From NCBI RefSeq assembly GCF_000955955.1, contig NZ_JYJG01000116.1:1-12276 (forward strand): a DNA stretch of 12,276 nucleotides. Direction: 5' to 3'. Of this stretch, positions 1 through 6,816 are shown piece by piece (position 1 is the stretch's first letter; each line of letters begins with the position of its first letter). The notes below the pieces were generated by a model that had not been told where the DNA came from, did no database searches, and was given only the letters and a program-made list of their open reading frames with translations. This DNA comes from Lentzea aerocolonigenes. GTDB taxonomy: Bacteria; Actinomycetota; Actinomycetes; Mycobacteriales; Pseudonocardiaceae. A program made the position numbers and the translations under genes.

Positions 1-10
1 CCATTGGGTC

Positions 11-49
11 GCCTCGCCTTCGGCATCGGCTTGAGGCCGCCTTCGGCGG
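11..49. terminator. GC-rich hairpin cluster, possible terminator
   Basis: A 5-bp perfect stem with a three-base loop (CCGCC-TTC-GGCGG, 37-49) lies directly beyond the stop codon of the minus-strand lipoprotein gene. A second stem (GCCTC 11-15 with GAGGC 33-37) encloses a smaller GCC-TTC-GGC hairpin at 16-24. There is no T-tract, which is common for actinobacterial terminators. It would end the lipoprotein transcript and perhaps a convergent gene off the left edge. The stem is seen; the terminator role is inferred. Confidence 0.4.
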
Positions 50-52
50 GGG

Positions 53-466
53 CTAGTCCGGTACGTCTGCGCTGAAGTAGAGGGAGCCCAGGTCGCCCCT
101 GGTGGCGATCAGGGCTTCGTTGCACTTCGACTGGCGGGCGTCGGTGCTGGAGATGTTGTCGACTTTGACGTCGCTGCACTTGTGGGCCTCGAAGTCGCCT
201 ACTGCGGTCATCAGGCGGGGGAGGACCTCGCTCACGTCGTCCTGGACGCGTTTGCCCTGCAGGGCCTTGTCCAGTTTGCGGGTCATCGAGCTCACTCGGG
301 TCATCCACGCCGCGCAGTCCGCTGGGGTGCCGCTGTACTGCGAGCCGCACGGAGCGGTGAAGAGGGTGCGGATCTCGCCGCACTGGCGGTCGCAGGCGGC
401 CGGGGCCTCGCCGCAGCCCGTGGTCATGAGGAGCGAGGAGATGACCAGGAGTGTGCGCTTGATCAC
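53..466 (-). CDS. Small cysteine-rich putative lipoprotein, function unknown
   Basis: This encodes 137 residues from GTG 466. A GTG at 475 would add three residues; neither has a clear ribosome binding site. The N-terminus is a lipoprotein-type signal: basic Lys3/Arg4, a short hydrophobic stretch and Cys18 preceded by Thr-Thr-Gly. The -3 Thr is atypical for a lipobox, where Leu is usual. The mature part (about 120 residues) has six further cysteines (25, 29, 40, 51, 97, 115), enough for three disulfides, as expected for an exported protein. I recognise no family. The gene is divergent from dapE with about 60 bases between the starts, and is followed by a possible hairpin terminator. Membrane-anchored extracytoplasmic location is inferred from the signal; no enzymatic motif is visible. 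The longer open frame continuing upstream to 1546 is only the antisense of dapE. Confidence 0.7.
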   Translation of the reverse strand: MIKRTLLVISSLLMTTGCGEAPAACDRQCGEIRTLFTAPCGSQYSGTPADCAAWMTRVSSMTRKLDKALQGKRVQDDVSEVLPRLMTAVGDFEAHKCSDVKVDNISSTDARQSKCNEALIATRGDLGSLYFSADVPD

Positions 467-513
467 GCAGCGCACGGTATCGGCTGAACGGACCAGTGCC
501 CAAGCTGGCTGAG

Positions 514-519
514 TAGGGT
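514..519 (+). promoter_or_regulatory. Candidate dapE -10 box / start context
   Basis: TAGGGT fits the actinobacterial -10 pattern TANNNT and lies 7 bases before GTG 527, the spacing of a leaderless promoter. The same bases form an AGGG-type ribosome binding site for GTG 527. Either reading favours GTG 527 over the GTG at 518, which has neither signal. No convincing -35 is seen. Confidence 0.4.
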
Positions 520-526
520 GAACGCC

Positions 527-1594
527 GTGTCCGACACCCTTGATCTCTTCGCTGACCCCATTGAGTTGACGACTGCGTTGGTGGATGTGCGCAGCGTGTC
601 CGGGGAGGAGGCGGAGATCGCGGATCTTGTCGAGCGGTCCCTGAAACTTCACGCGGGGCATCTGGAGATCACCCGATCGGGGAACGCGGTGCTGGCGCGG
701 ACGAACCTCGGGCGGGAGCGGCGGGTGGTGCTGGCCGGGCATCTGGACACCGTGCCGATCAACCAGAACTTTCCGAGCCGGCGCGAGGGCGAGATCTTGC
801 ACGGGTGCGGGACCGTGGACATGAAGGGCGGGGACGCGGTCATGCTCGCGATCGCGGCCCGCAGCGCTGAGGCGCGGCACGACCTGACGTTCGTGTTCTA
901 CGACTGCGAGGAGATCGAGGCCGAGCGCAACGGGCTCACCCGGATTCAGCGGGATCTTGAGGAGTGGTTGAGGGGCGACCTGGCGATCGTTTGTGAGCCG
1001 TCCAACGGGACGGTTGAGGCCGGGTGTCAGGGGACCATGCGGATTGAGATCAAGACGAGCGGGAAGCGGGCGCACACCGCGAGGGCGTGGATGGGACAGA
1101 ACGCCATTCACGGCATGGGTGAGGCGTTGCGGCGGCTGGAGGCGTATGTGCCTCGGCAGCCTGAGATCGACGGGTGTCATTACCACGAGGGACTGCAGGC
1201 CGTGAAGATCAGCGGTGGCGTCGCGGGCAACGTGGTGCCGGACGAGGCCGTGCTCACCGTGAACCACCGCTTTGCGCCCGACCGCACTGCGGAGCAGGCC
1301 GAACAGCACCTGCGTGAGGTGTTCGAGGGCTTCGACGTCACGGTCACGGACGTTGCGGGCGGGGCGTTGCCGGGACTCAACGCGCCTGCCGCGCAGGAGC
1401 TCGTGCGGGCGGCCGGGGGGACGCCGGTGGCGAAGCTCGGGTGGACGGATGTGGCGCGGTTCGCGGCGTTGGGGATGCCCGCGGTCAATTTCGGGCCTGG
1501 GGATCCGACGTTGGCGCACACTCAGGAAGAGAACGTGCCGGTCCATCAGATCACCGGGTGTTTCGACGTGCTTAAGCGATTTTTGCTTGCCTGA
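527..1594 (+). CDS. dapE: Succinyl-diaminopimelate desuccinylase (DapE, M20 family)
   Basis: This encodes 355 residues from GTG 527; a GTG at 518 would add three. DapE hydrolyses N-succinyl-LL-2,6-diaminopimelate to LL-diaminopimelate and succinate in the cytosol, in the lysine and peptidoglycan-diaminopimelate pathway. M20 hallmarks are all present: HLDTVP (His72, Asp74), GTVDMKGG (Asp98 bridging two metals), Cys-Glu-Glu (Glu128/Glu129, catalytic base and metal ligand), CEPSNG (Glu157), and the late metal His331 in AHTQEEN. The dimerisation-domain His183 (RAHTAR) is also present. Length is normal for actinobacterial DapE. The following two LOG-family genes reproduce a neighbourhood seen in Streptomyces and mycobacteria. 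An ArgE-like deacylase of the same family is the alternative, but the sequence and context fit DapE much better. Confidence 0.93.
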   Translation: MSDTLDLFADPIELTTALVDVRSVSGEEAEIADLVERSLKLHAGHLEITRSGNAVLARTNLGRERRVVLAGHLDTVPINQNFPSRREGEILHGCGTVDMKGGDAVMLAIAARSAEARHDLTFVFYDCEEIEAERNGLTRIQRDLEEWLRGDLAIVCEPSNGTVEAGCQGTMRIEIKTSGKRAHTARAWMGQNAIHGMGEALRRLEAYVPRQPEIDGCHYHEGLQAVKISGGVAGNVVPDEAVLTVNHRFAPDRTAEQAEQHLREVFEGFDVTVTDVAGGALPGLNAPAAQELVRAAGGTPVAKLGWTDVARFAALGMPAVNFGPGDPTLAHTQEENVPVHQITGCFDVLKRFLLA

Positions 1595-1598
1595 TCAC

Positions 1599-1604
1599 TA
1601 ATAT
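1599..1604 (+). promoter_or_regulatory. Candidate leaderless -10 box of the first LOG gene
   Basis: TAATAT in the 17-base dapE/LOG gap lies exactly 7 bases before ATG 1612. There is no Shine-Dalgarno sequence before that ATG, so translation probably starts at the 5' end of a leaderless mRNA, in addition to read-through from dapE. No good -35 is visible. Confidence 0.45.
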
Positions 1605-1611
1605 CTCAGCG

Positions 1612-2388
1612 ATGACGGAAGAGAAGAACGGTGTTGTGGACGAGCGTCCCAAGGAGAAGATGCGCGGGCCGGTCGTGCTGCGGCGCGAGCGCCGGGACGA
1701 GTTGACCACGACGGACCAGCGGTTGCTGGATTCTCGTGGGCCCTCGGACTGGGTGCACACGGATCCGTGGCGGGTGCTGCGGATTCAGGCTGAGTTCGTC
1801 GAGGGTTTCGGGGCGCTGGCCGAGGTGCCCAGTGCGGTGACGGTGTTCGGGTCGGCGCGGACCGGGCGGGACCACCCCGAGTACCAGACCGGGCGGGATC
1901 TCGGGAAGGCGCTGGCCGAGGCCGGGTTCGCGGCCATCACCGGTGGTGGGCCCGGTGCGATGGAGGCCGTCAACCGCGGGTGCTCGGAGGCCGGCGGGTT
2001 CTCGATCGGGCTCGGCATCGAGCTGCCGTTCGAGCAGGGGCTCAACCCGTGGGTCGACCTCGGGGTGAACTTCCGGTACTTCTTCGTGCGCAAGACGATG
2101 TTCATCAAGTACTCGCAGGCCTTCATCTGCCTGCCGGGCGGCTTCGGCACGCTGGACGAGCTGTTCGAGGCGTTGACGTTGGTGCAGACCAAGAAGGTCA
2201 CGAAGTTCCCGGTGGTGTTGTTCGGGAAGTCGTACTGGCAGGGGCTGTACGACTGGATCAGGGACTCGGTGCTCGAAGGTGGCAAGGTGGGGGAGAAGGA
2301 CCTCGCGCTGCTGCACCTGACGGACGACATCGACGACGCGGTGCGCGTGGTCAAGGAAGCACACCAGGCATGGGCGGACTCGCACTGA
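1612..2388 (+). CDS. TIGR00730/LOG-family Rossmann-fold protein, long form
   Basis: This encodes 258 residues. The LOG fold carries the nucleotide-binding GGGPGAMEA (111-119) and the family signature PGGFGTLDE (175-183). Arg160/Lys161 lie in the RYFFVRK segment. Characterised members hydrolyse cytokinin riboside 5'-monophosphates or other nucleoside monophosphates to free base and ribose phosphate; the true substrate in actinomycetes is unclear. A charged N-terminal extension of about 70 residues, containing TDQRLLD and GPSDWVHTDPW, precedes the Rossmann core and is typical of the long actinobacterial form found beside dapE. The start ATG has no ribosome binding site but a well-placed -10 box. 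The stop overlaps the next start (TGATG). It is a paralogue of the following shorter LOG gene. Confidence 0.9.
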   Translation: MTEEKNGVVDERPKEKMRGPVVLRRERRDELTTTDQRLLDSRGPSDWVHTDPWRVLRIQAEFVEGFGALAEVPSAVTVFGSARTGRDHPEYQTGRDLGKALAEAGFAAITGGGPGAMEAVNRGCSEAGGFSIGLGIELPFEQGLNPWVDLGVNFRYFFVRKTMFIKYSQAFICLPGGFGTLDELFEALTLVQTKKVTKFPVVLFGKSYWQGLYDWIRDSVLEGGKVGEKDLALLHLTDDIDDAVRVVKEAHQAWADSH

Positions 2389-2921
2389 TGTATGTCGCTG
2401 TGTACTGCGGGTCGTTGAGCACTGTTCCGCAGAGCTATGTCGACCTCGCCGCCGAGGTGGGGCGCCAGATCGCGGCTCGCGGCTGGAACCTCGTCTGGGG
2501 TGGCGGGCAGACGTCGATGATGGGCGCGGTGGCCCGGGAGGCCCGGGCCGGTGGGGCGCACACGTACGGTGTGATTCCCCAGGGGCTGGCCACGCGGGAG
2601 ATCGCGGACCGGGAGTCGACGGAGCTGCACGTCGTCGACACCATGCGCGAGCGCAAGAAGATGATGGACGACAAGGCGGACGCGTTCCTCACGTTGCCCG
2701 GTGGCATCGGGACCGCCGAGGAGTTCTTCGAGGTGTGGACGGCCGGGGTGCTGGGCATGCACCGGAAGCCGGTCGTGCTGCTGGACGTCGACAACCACTA
2801 CAAGGGACTCGTCGAGTGGCTGACCGAGTTGCGGGACAAGGGTTTTGTCTCGCACGCCGCGTTGAAGTCGCTCGTGGTGACGGACGACGTGTCAGTTGCT
2901 CTTGACGCTTGCGTCGTTTAG
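2388..2921 (+). CDS. LOG-family protein, short form (Rv1205-like)
   Basis: This encodes 177 residues from ATG 2388, whose first base is the last base of the upstream stop (TGATG), so translation is coupled. An in-frame ATG at 2370 would add six residues and is less likely. It carries the complete compact LOG fold: CGSLS near the N-terminus, GGGQTSMMG (38-46), the Arg/Lys-rich TMRERKKMM (85-93) and PGGIGTAEE (104-112). This is the standard length and motif set for cytokinin riboside 5'-monophosphate phosphoribohydrolase (LOG). M. tuberculosis Rv1205, in the same neighbourhood, has this activity. The last 30 bases overlap the convergent winged-helix gene. LOG family is sure; substrate is inferred. 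Confidence 0.88.
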   Translation: MYVAVYCGSLSTVPQSYVDLAAEVGRQIAARGWNLVWGGGQTSMMGAVAREARAGGAHTYGVIPQGLATREIADRESTELHVVDTMRERKKMMDDKADAFLTLPGGIGTAEEFFEVWTAGVLGMHRKPVVLLDVDNHYKGLVEWLTELRDKGFVSHAALKSLVVTDDVSVALDACVV

Positions 2922-3944
2922 TCCCTTGGCCTGAGCGAGGATCTGGGTCTCCGGCAGGAGATCCGGCAGCGGGCGGTACGGCGTGGCCGTGACCTCGAAC
3001 CGCTTGCCGGACACCACCCTGCCCTGCCAGGAGCCCGCGATCTCGCCGTCGACCAGGATCGCGCCGCGACGGCCCAGGATGCGGAAGATGTCCTTCTGCG
3101 CGGCCTTGTCCGGCAGCAGCAGGTCGCGGTCGCGAGCCTGCAGGTACGGGTCGGTCGGCGGGAGCAGGCGGACGTCCGGTGGTTCGGCGTCGGCGATCTC
3201 CACGTCTTCCGGCAGCCACGCCTGTTGACCCTCCACGGTCACCTCGATCAGGCCTTCCGCGGGCCACTGCTTCTTGACCTCGCGGGTCGTGGTGCCGAAG
3301 TAACTGGCCACTTCGGACGGTCCGGCCGGGCCGTGCAGGGTCAGGTAGCGGTGCACCAGCTCGTGGAAACCGGCGGTCTTGCGCGGGACGCCCGGCCAGC
3401 CGTGGATCCGTTCGAACGTCACGGTCTTCTCGTCGGGGATGATCCGCAGGCCGGCCGGCAGTGCGCCGAGCCGGAAGATCGGGTCGCTGACGTGCTCGGT
3501 CTGGCAGCCGCGGCAGGCCTCGACGGTCTGCCTGGGCGCCAACGGGGTCAGCGCCTTGCTGAGATCGCCCTTGGTCATCGGCTTGGTGACGATGGACCGC
3601 ATGGCCGTGGCGATGTGCCGCAACGACGCCAGCATGTCGTCGACCTTCGGGCGCGAAGCCCGGGCCAGGGCGTCCTTGTCGCTCCACGGCCACAGCGCGC
3701 GGGCGAACGCCTTCAGTTCGCCGGCACGGTGCAGGTGGGGTGCGCCGCGCACGGACCAGGTCACGACGAACTCGTCCACGGAGGGCTCAGCGAGACGGGC
3801 GGCGAGGCTCAGCACGGCCGAACCGGAGGTGTTGTCCTGGACGCCCAGGGAGAACACCGCCAGTTCGGCCGCGCCTGCGACCCGCCGGTCCAGCTCGTGC
3901 TGATGGATCCGGTGGAAGAGCACCTGCTGCCGGGTGAAGTCCAC
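2892..3944 (-). CDS. Winged-helix DNA-binding protein, AlkZ-like (HTH_42/DUF1006)
   Basis: This encodes 350 residues from GTG 3944, ten bases after the stop of the upstream hydrolase gene and presumably in the same operon. Family marks are the N-terminal helix with GVQDN (34-38), VRGAPHLH (65-72), a middle winged-helix section around 190-245 (HELVHRYL, GPSEVASYFG), LLPPTDPYL (260-268) and the terminal GEIAGSW...GR strand region. The best-known relatives, AlkZ and YcaQ/AlkX, are glycosylases that unhook DNA crosslinks and use a short Gln-x-Gln-type motif in the first helix. Here that position reads Gln36-Asp37-Asn38, so glycosylase activity is uncertain. Many actinobacterial copies are uncharacterised. 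The 3' end overlaps the convergent LOG gene by 30 bases. The ATG at 3952 is in another frame. Confidence 0.82.
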   Translation of the reverse strand: MDFTRQQVLFHRIHQHELDRRVAGAAELAVFSLGVQDNTSGSAVLSLAARLAEPSVDEFVVTWSVRGAPHLHRAGELKAFARALWPWSDKDALARASRPKVDDMLASLRHIATAMRSIVTKPMTKGDLSKALTPLAPRQTVEACRGCQTEHVSDPIFRLGALPAGLRIIPDEKTVTFERIHGWPGVPRKTAGFHELVHRYLTLHGPAGPSEVASYFGTTTREVKKQWPAEGLIEVTVEGQQAWLPEDVEIADAEPPDVRLLPPTDPYLQARDRDLLLPDKAAQKDIFRILGRRGAILVDGEIAGSWQGRVVSGKRFEVTATPYRPLPDLLPETQILAQAKGLNDASVKSN

Positions 3945-3954
3945 CCGGACATTC

Positions 3955-5448
3955 TTACGCCTTGGGCACCGTCAAGCTCGACGGTCCGAAGGTGACGGAC
4001 GATCCCCGAGTCGATTCCGTGACATAGCGCGGGTCCACGGTGTCGATCACCAGTGCGAGCCGGTCGCCCGCTCCGACGTTCCACACGGTCGGTTCCAGCT
4101 CGACGTCCAGCGTCTGCGTGCGGCCCGCGCCGGTCACCTTGATCGGCTTGTGCGTGATCAGCGAACCGAGACCGAGCGGTCCGACCTCGTACAGGTAGGC
4201 GAACAGCGTGGTGGTCTCCGCGCTGGGCGTCACCTGCAGCCTGAGCTTCGGCGTGCCGGCGAGCGTTGCGCCGCTCCAGTACTGCGGGCCGCTCCACACG
4301 CCCGCGAGGTTGCGGTCGACGAACGGCAGCGACACCCCGGTCGGGATGTTCAGGAACCCTTGCAGCGCACCGGAGAGCAGGATCGTGCCGCTGTCGGCGA
4401 CGGTGTTCCAGCCCGCGTAGATCTTCTTGCCGTCGAGCTGCATCGTGTCCGCGTTGCCCGCCGGCCACGCGCCGAACTTCTTCCACGTGCCGCCGTTGTT
4501 GGGCTTGAGCTGCACCGGCTGTTCGGCGTCGACGCCGTTGGCCGAGCCCTTGACGTAGCGGTCGAACCAGCGGCCGACCGACTCCCAGATCTCGTTGGGC
4601 AGACCGGCCGCGCCGAACAGTTCGGCGGTGGCGTGGTCGCCCGGCGAGAGCATGAGCCGCTTCGGGCCGGTGAGCTTGCCGTAGAAGTCCGCGATCTGGC
4701 CCGGCGCGAAGATGCCGTCGTTCCAGGCGTTGCCGAGCAGCACGGCGGTGCCGTTGGCGTTGATCTGGTCGATCTTGGAGGCTGCGGAACGGCCCGCGGA
4801 GATCGGCACGACCTCCCAGAACCTGCCGTCGCGGTAGGCGTCCTCGGCTTCGTCGAGGACGGGTCCGGGACGTCCGGTGGCGTGGCCTGCCGCGAGCAGC
4901 ACCTCGACGGCCTGCTTGTTCACGGTGTTGTTCGGGTAGAGCGAGCGGGCCAGGTCGGTCCACGTGCTCAACGCCGCCGCGGCCTTGATGCGCTTGTCGT
5001 TCGCCGCCGCAAGCAGCGATTGACCGGCGCCGTAGGAAATCCCGGCGACGCCGACTTTCGTGCCGTCGGCTTTCGCGTTCGCGATGGCCCAGTCGATGAC
5101 CTTGCTGACGTCACCGACGGTGTCCGGACCGGCGATGTCGATCTCGCCGCCGGAGTCCCAGAAGCCGCGGCTGGTGTAGCTCACCACGACGTAGCCGGAC
5201 TCCTTGGCGAGCTTGGCCGCCGCGCCGACGTACTCGATGTTCGGGACCGCCCAGCTGGACGGCATGACGAGCAACGGGAAGGGCCCGTCGCCGATTCCGG
5301 TCGGTTCGACGACGAAGGCCTTCAGGGTGGTGCCACCGACGCCGGAGATCGACTTGTAGGAGATGGTGCTTCCGGGAGCCGCGTTCGCAGCAGGAGCGCC
5401 GAGCAGGGTGGTGAGGAGTACCAGGACTAAAACAAGTGATCGTCGCAC
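3955..5448 (-). CDS. Secreted S15/CocE-type alpha/beta hydrolase (Xaa-Pro peptidase-like)
   Basis: This encodes 497 residues from GTG 5448, preceded by a strong AAGGAGGA ribosome binding site five bases upstream. A Sec signal peptide (Arg2-Arg3, hydrophobic core, probable cut after Ala-Asn-Ala23) sends it outside. The alpha/beta hydrolase part carries the nucleophile elbow GISYGAG (Ser138) and a likely acid Asp244 (NAWNDGIF). The catalytic His is probably His272 (GDH). The C-terminal third (from about residue 330) is the beta-rich domain seen in the X-Pro dipeptidyl peptidase/CocE (PF08530-like) family. Members cleave Xaa-Pro dipeptides or esters; substrate cannot be read here. It is upstream of and probably co-transcribed with the winged-helix gene. 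The region before it has CRP-like and palindromic sites. Confidence 0.88.
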   Translation of the reverse strand: MRRSLVLVLVLLTTLLGAPAANAAPGSTISYKSISGVGGTTLKAFVVEPTGIGDGPFPLLVMPSSWAVPNIEYVGAAAKLAKESGYVVVSYTSRGFWDSGGEIDIAGPDTVGDVSKVIDWAIANAKADGTKVGVAGISYGAGQSLLAAANDKRIKAAAALSTWTDLARSLYPNNTVNKQAVEVLLAAGHATGRPGPVLDEAEDAYRDGRFWEVVPISAGRSAASKIDQINANGTAVLLGNAWNDGIFAPGQIADFYGKLTGPKRLMLSPGDHATAELFGAAGLPNEIWESVGRWFDRYVKGSANGVDAEQPVQLKPNNGGTWKKFGAWPAGNADTMQLDGKKIYAGWNTVADSGTILLSGALQGFLNIPTGVSLPFVDRNLAGVWSGPQYWSGATLAGTPKLRLQVTPSAETTTLFAYLYEVGPLGLGSLITHKPIKVTGAGRTQTLDVELEPTVWNVGAGDRLALVIDTVDPRYVTESTRGSSVTFGPSSLTVPKA

Positions 5449-5453
5449 GCTGG

Positions 5454-5461
5454 TCCTCCTT
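5454..5461 (-). promoter_or_regulatory. Strong Shine-Dalgarno of the secreted hydrolase
   Basis: AAGGAGGA on the minus strand ends five bases before GTG 5448 and fixes this start. It contrasts with most other first-in-transcript genes here, which lack a ribosome binding site. Confidence 0.85.
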
Positions 5462-5464
5462 GAC

Positions 5465-5480
5465 CATGACGTAGATCACA
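5465..5480 (-). promoter_or_regulatory. CRP/GlxR-like site near the hydrolase start
   Basis: Read on the minus strand the 16 bases are TGTGATCTACGTCATG, matching 8 of 10 fixed positions of TGTGA-N6-TCACA and also having the central TA favoured by GlxR/Crp proteins. It lies 17-32 bases upstream of GTG 5448, so a bound protein would probably sit at or just downstream of the hydrolase promoter. The match is seen; the binding protein is inferred. Confidence 0.4.
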
Positions 5481-5485
5481 CAGGG

Positions 5486-5505
5486 TTGTTACTGGGGAGT
5501 AAAGC
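5486..5505. promoter_or_regulatory. Palindrome 1 of a tandem pair (possible operator)
   Basis: TTACT-GGGG-AGTAA (5489-5502) is a perfect 5-bp inverted repeat. With its left flank (TTG) it resembles the dyad at 5509-5528: 12 of 20 positions agree and the centres are 23 bp apart, about two helical turns. It may be the weaker of two operators for one regulator acting on the divergent promoters. Confidence 0.35.
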
Positions 5506-5508
5506 AGA

Positions 5509-5528
5509 TTGCTACTCGCGGGTAGCAA
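5509..5528. promoter_or_regulatory. Palindrome 2, near-perfect 20-bp dyad (probable operator)
   Basis: TTGCTAC and GTAGCAA are perfect 7-bp arms around TCGCGG; 18 of 20 positions are symmetric across the whole 20 bp. It sits 58 bp before the folP2-like start and 61 bp before the hydrolase start. Size and symmetry fit a dimeric repressor such as a TetR- or GntR-type protein. No such regulator gene is in this window. Confidence 0.5.
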
Positions 5529-5533
5529 GACCG

Positions 5534-5549
5534 TGTGAGCCAGCTCACT
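5534..5549 (+). promoter_or_regulatory. CRP/GlxR-like site before the folP2-like gene
   Basis: TGTGAGCCAGCTCACT matches 9 of 10 fixed positions of TGTGA-N6-TCACA and contains the perfect dyad GTGAGC-CA-GCTCAC. It overlaps the expected -35 zone of the promoter whose -10 is at 5554, a position typical for repression. Confidence 0.45.
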
Positions 5550-5553
5550 GTTT

Positions 5554-5559
5554 TACGCT
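5554..5559 (+). promoter_or_regulatory. Candidate leaderless -10 box of the folP2-like/gpgS pair
   Basis: TACGCT (TANNNT) lies 7 bases before ATG 5567, predicting a transcript starting at or beside the ATG. No standard Shine-Dalgarno at normal distance is present. Confidence 0.45.
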
Positions 5560-5566
5560 GGGTGGC

Positions 5567-5905
5567 ATGAACCGATTCCGCGTCACTGAGCTGCCGAAAG
5601 ACCGCGTTCTGGTCGTTGCGCATCTGACCAGCGCGGACGCTTTGGGTCAGACCATTGACGACGGCGCCGACGTCGTGGAATTCGACGGCGAGCTGGAATT
5701 GCCGACGCTCTCCGAAACGTTGGACGTGGTGACGATCCCGGCGGGGGACGAGGATTTCACGCTCGCGGCTGCCACAGTGGCTGCGATGTCCGGAGTACGC
5801 GCCATTCGTGCATCTGACGTGCGGCAGGCGAGGAAGGTCGTGGAGATGGTTGCGAGCGTGACGGGGACCCGTCCGCCTGCCCGAGCGGTGCGGGCACTGG
5901 CCTGA
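5567..5905 (+). CDS. Miniature FolP2-like (dihydropteroate synthase-related) protein
   Basis: This encodes 112 residues. The C-terminal half (from about Thr65: AAATVAAMSG, then RASDV, EMVASV, GTRPPARAVRALA) closely follows the end of actinobacterial FolP2, the last strand-helix units of the TIM barrel. The N-terminal LVVAHLTSADALG and DDGADVVEFDG resemble its first strand and the 'DGADVIDVGG' strand. The middle of a normal protein of about 280 residues is absent, including the pterin- and phosphate-binding Asp, Asn and Lys sites, so dihydropteroate synthase activity is not expected. M. tuberculosis FolP2, which also precedes gpgS, is already reported not to act as a normal synthase. The stop overlaps the gpgS start (TGATG). 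The frame is intact. It could be a retained partner of GpgS or a late remnant. Confidence 0.65.
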   Translation: MNRFRVTELPKDRVLVVAHLTSADALGQTIDDGADVVEFDGELELPTLSETLDVVTIPAGDEDFTLAAATVAAMSGVRAIRASDVRQARKVVEMVASVTGTRPPARAVRALA

Positions 5906-6816
5906 TGCTGCCCGCCGTCGAAGCCTGGTTCGCCACGCACACCTGGCAGCAGCCGTCCTGGACGGTTGACGAGCTGGTGGCGTTGAAGCGCGGCCGGACC
6001 GTTTCTGTCGTGCTGCCCGCGTTGAACGAAGAAGCCACCGTCGGCGATGTCGTTTCGGTGGTCCGGCCGTTGCTCGGGACGTTGGTCGACGAGCTCGTGG
6101 TGATGGACTCTGGGTCGACCGACAGGACCGCGGAGGTGGCGACCGCGGCCGGGGCACGGGTGGTGCGGCGCGAGGACGTGGTGCCGAGCCTTGCGCCGTT
6201 GCCCGGCAAGGGTGAGGTGCTGTGGCGGTCGTTGGCTGCCACTTCCGGCGATCTGATCGTGTTCCTGGACTCCGATCTGGTGGATCCGGAGACCGCGTTC
6301 GTGACGGCGTTGCTCGGGCCGTTGCTGGACGTTCCGGACGTGCATCTGGTGAAGGGCTTCTACCGGAGGCCGTTGCGGTTGGAGAGCTCCGGTGGCGGGC
6401 GGGTCACCGAACTGGTGGCGCGGCCGTTGCTGAACACTTTGCGGCCGGAGCTTTCCGGTGTGGTGCAACCGCTCGGCGGCGAGTACGCGGCGACTCGGTC
6501 CTTTTTGGAGTCCGTGCCGTTCGCTGCCGGGTACGGGGTGGAGATCGGGTTGTTGCTGGACGTGCACCGGATCTACGGGCTGTCCGCGCTGGCTCAGGTG
6601 AACCTGGGTGTGCGCAAGCACCGGAACCGGTCGTTGCTGCAGCTCGGCGTGATGTCCTCGCAGATCATGGGGACCGCGCTGGCCCGGTGTCAGGTGCCGA
6701 TGGAGTCCGGGCCGTTGACCCAGTTCGTGCAGGTCGACGGTGAGTGGCTACCCGACTCGACCGACGTGCTCGTCGCGGATCGGCCCCCGATGGTGCACGT
6801 GGTCGAAGAGCGCTAG
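5905..6816 (+). CDS. gpgS: Glucosyl-3-phosphoglycerate synthase (GpgS, GT81)
   Basis: This encodes 303 residues. It transfers glucose from an NDP-glucose to 3-phosphoglycerate, the first step toward glucosylglycerate and, in mycobacteria, methylglucose lipopolysaccharide. GT-A fold hallmarks are SVVLPALNEE (34-43), VMDSGSTD (66-73), PGKGE (100-104), the metal-binding DSD (122-124), GGGRVTELVARPLL (163-176), QPLGGEYA (188-195), GYGVEIGLL (209-217) and RKHRNR (237-242). These line up with M. tuberculosis GpgS (Rv1208, 324 aa); the difference in length is mostly at the ends and one loop near 160. Translation is coupled to the preceding folP2-like gene. The final 69 bases run antisense to the end of cydC. 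Confidence 0.92.
   Translation: MLPAVEAWFATHTWQQPSWTVDELVALKRGRTVSVVLPALNEEATVGDVVSVVRPLLGTLVDELVVMDSGSTDRTAEVATAAGARVVRREDVVPSLAPLPGKGEVLWRSLAATSGDLIVFLDSDLVDPETAFVTALLGPLLDVPDVHLVKGFYRRPLRLESSGGGRVTELVARPLLNTLRPELSGVVQPLGGEYAATRSFLESVPFAAGYGVEIGLLLDVHRIYGLSALAQVNLGVRKHRNRSLLQLGVMSSQIMGTALARCQVPMESGPLTQFVQVDGEWLPDSTDVLVADRPPMVHVVEER

Noticed and set aside
467..1546. Long minus-strand open frame continuing upstream of the lipoprotein
   Set aside because: It is antisense to dapE, rich in Arg/Pro/His as expected for a GC-rich shadow, and has no signal or domain before the lipoprotein signal peptide.
3934..5430. 498-codon plus-strand open frame opposite the secreted hydrolase
   Set aside because: The minus-strand frame has a signal peptide, strong ribosome binding site and catalytic motifs; the plus-strand product is Arg/Gly/Asp-rich with no recognisable domain.
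5509..5528. Third copy of the PadR operator
   Set aside because: The core is CTAC...GTAG, the outward orientation opposite to GTAG...CTAC at padR and cydA, and the flanks differ.
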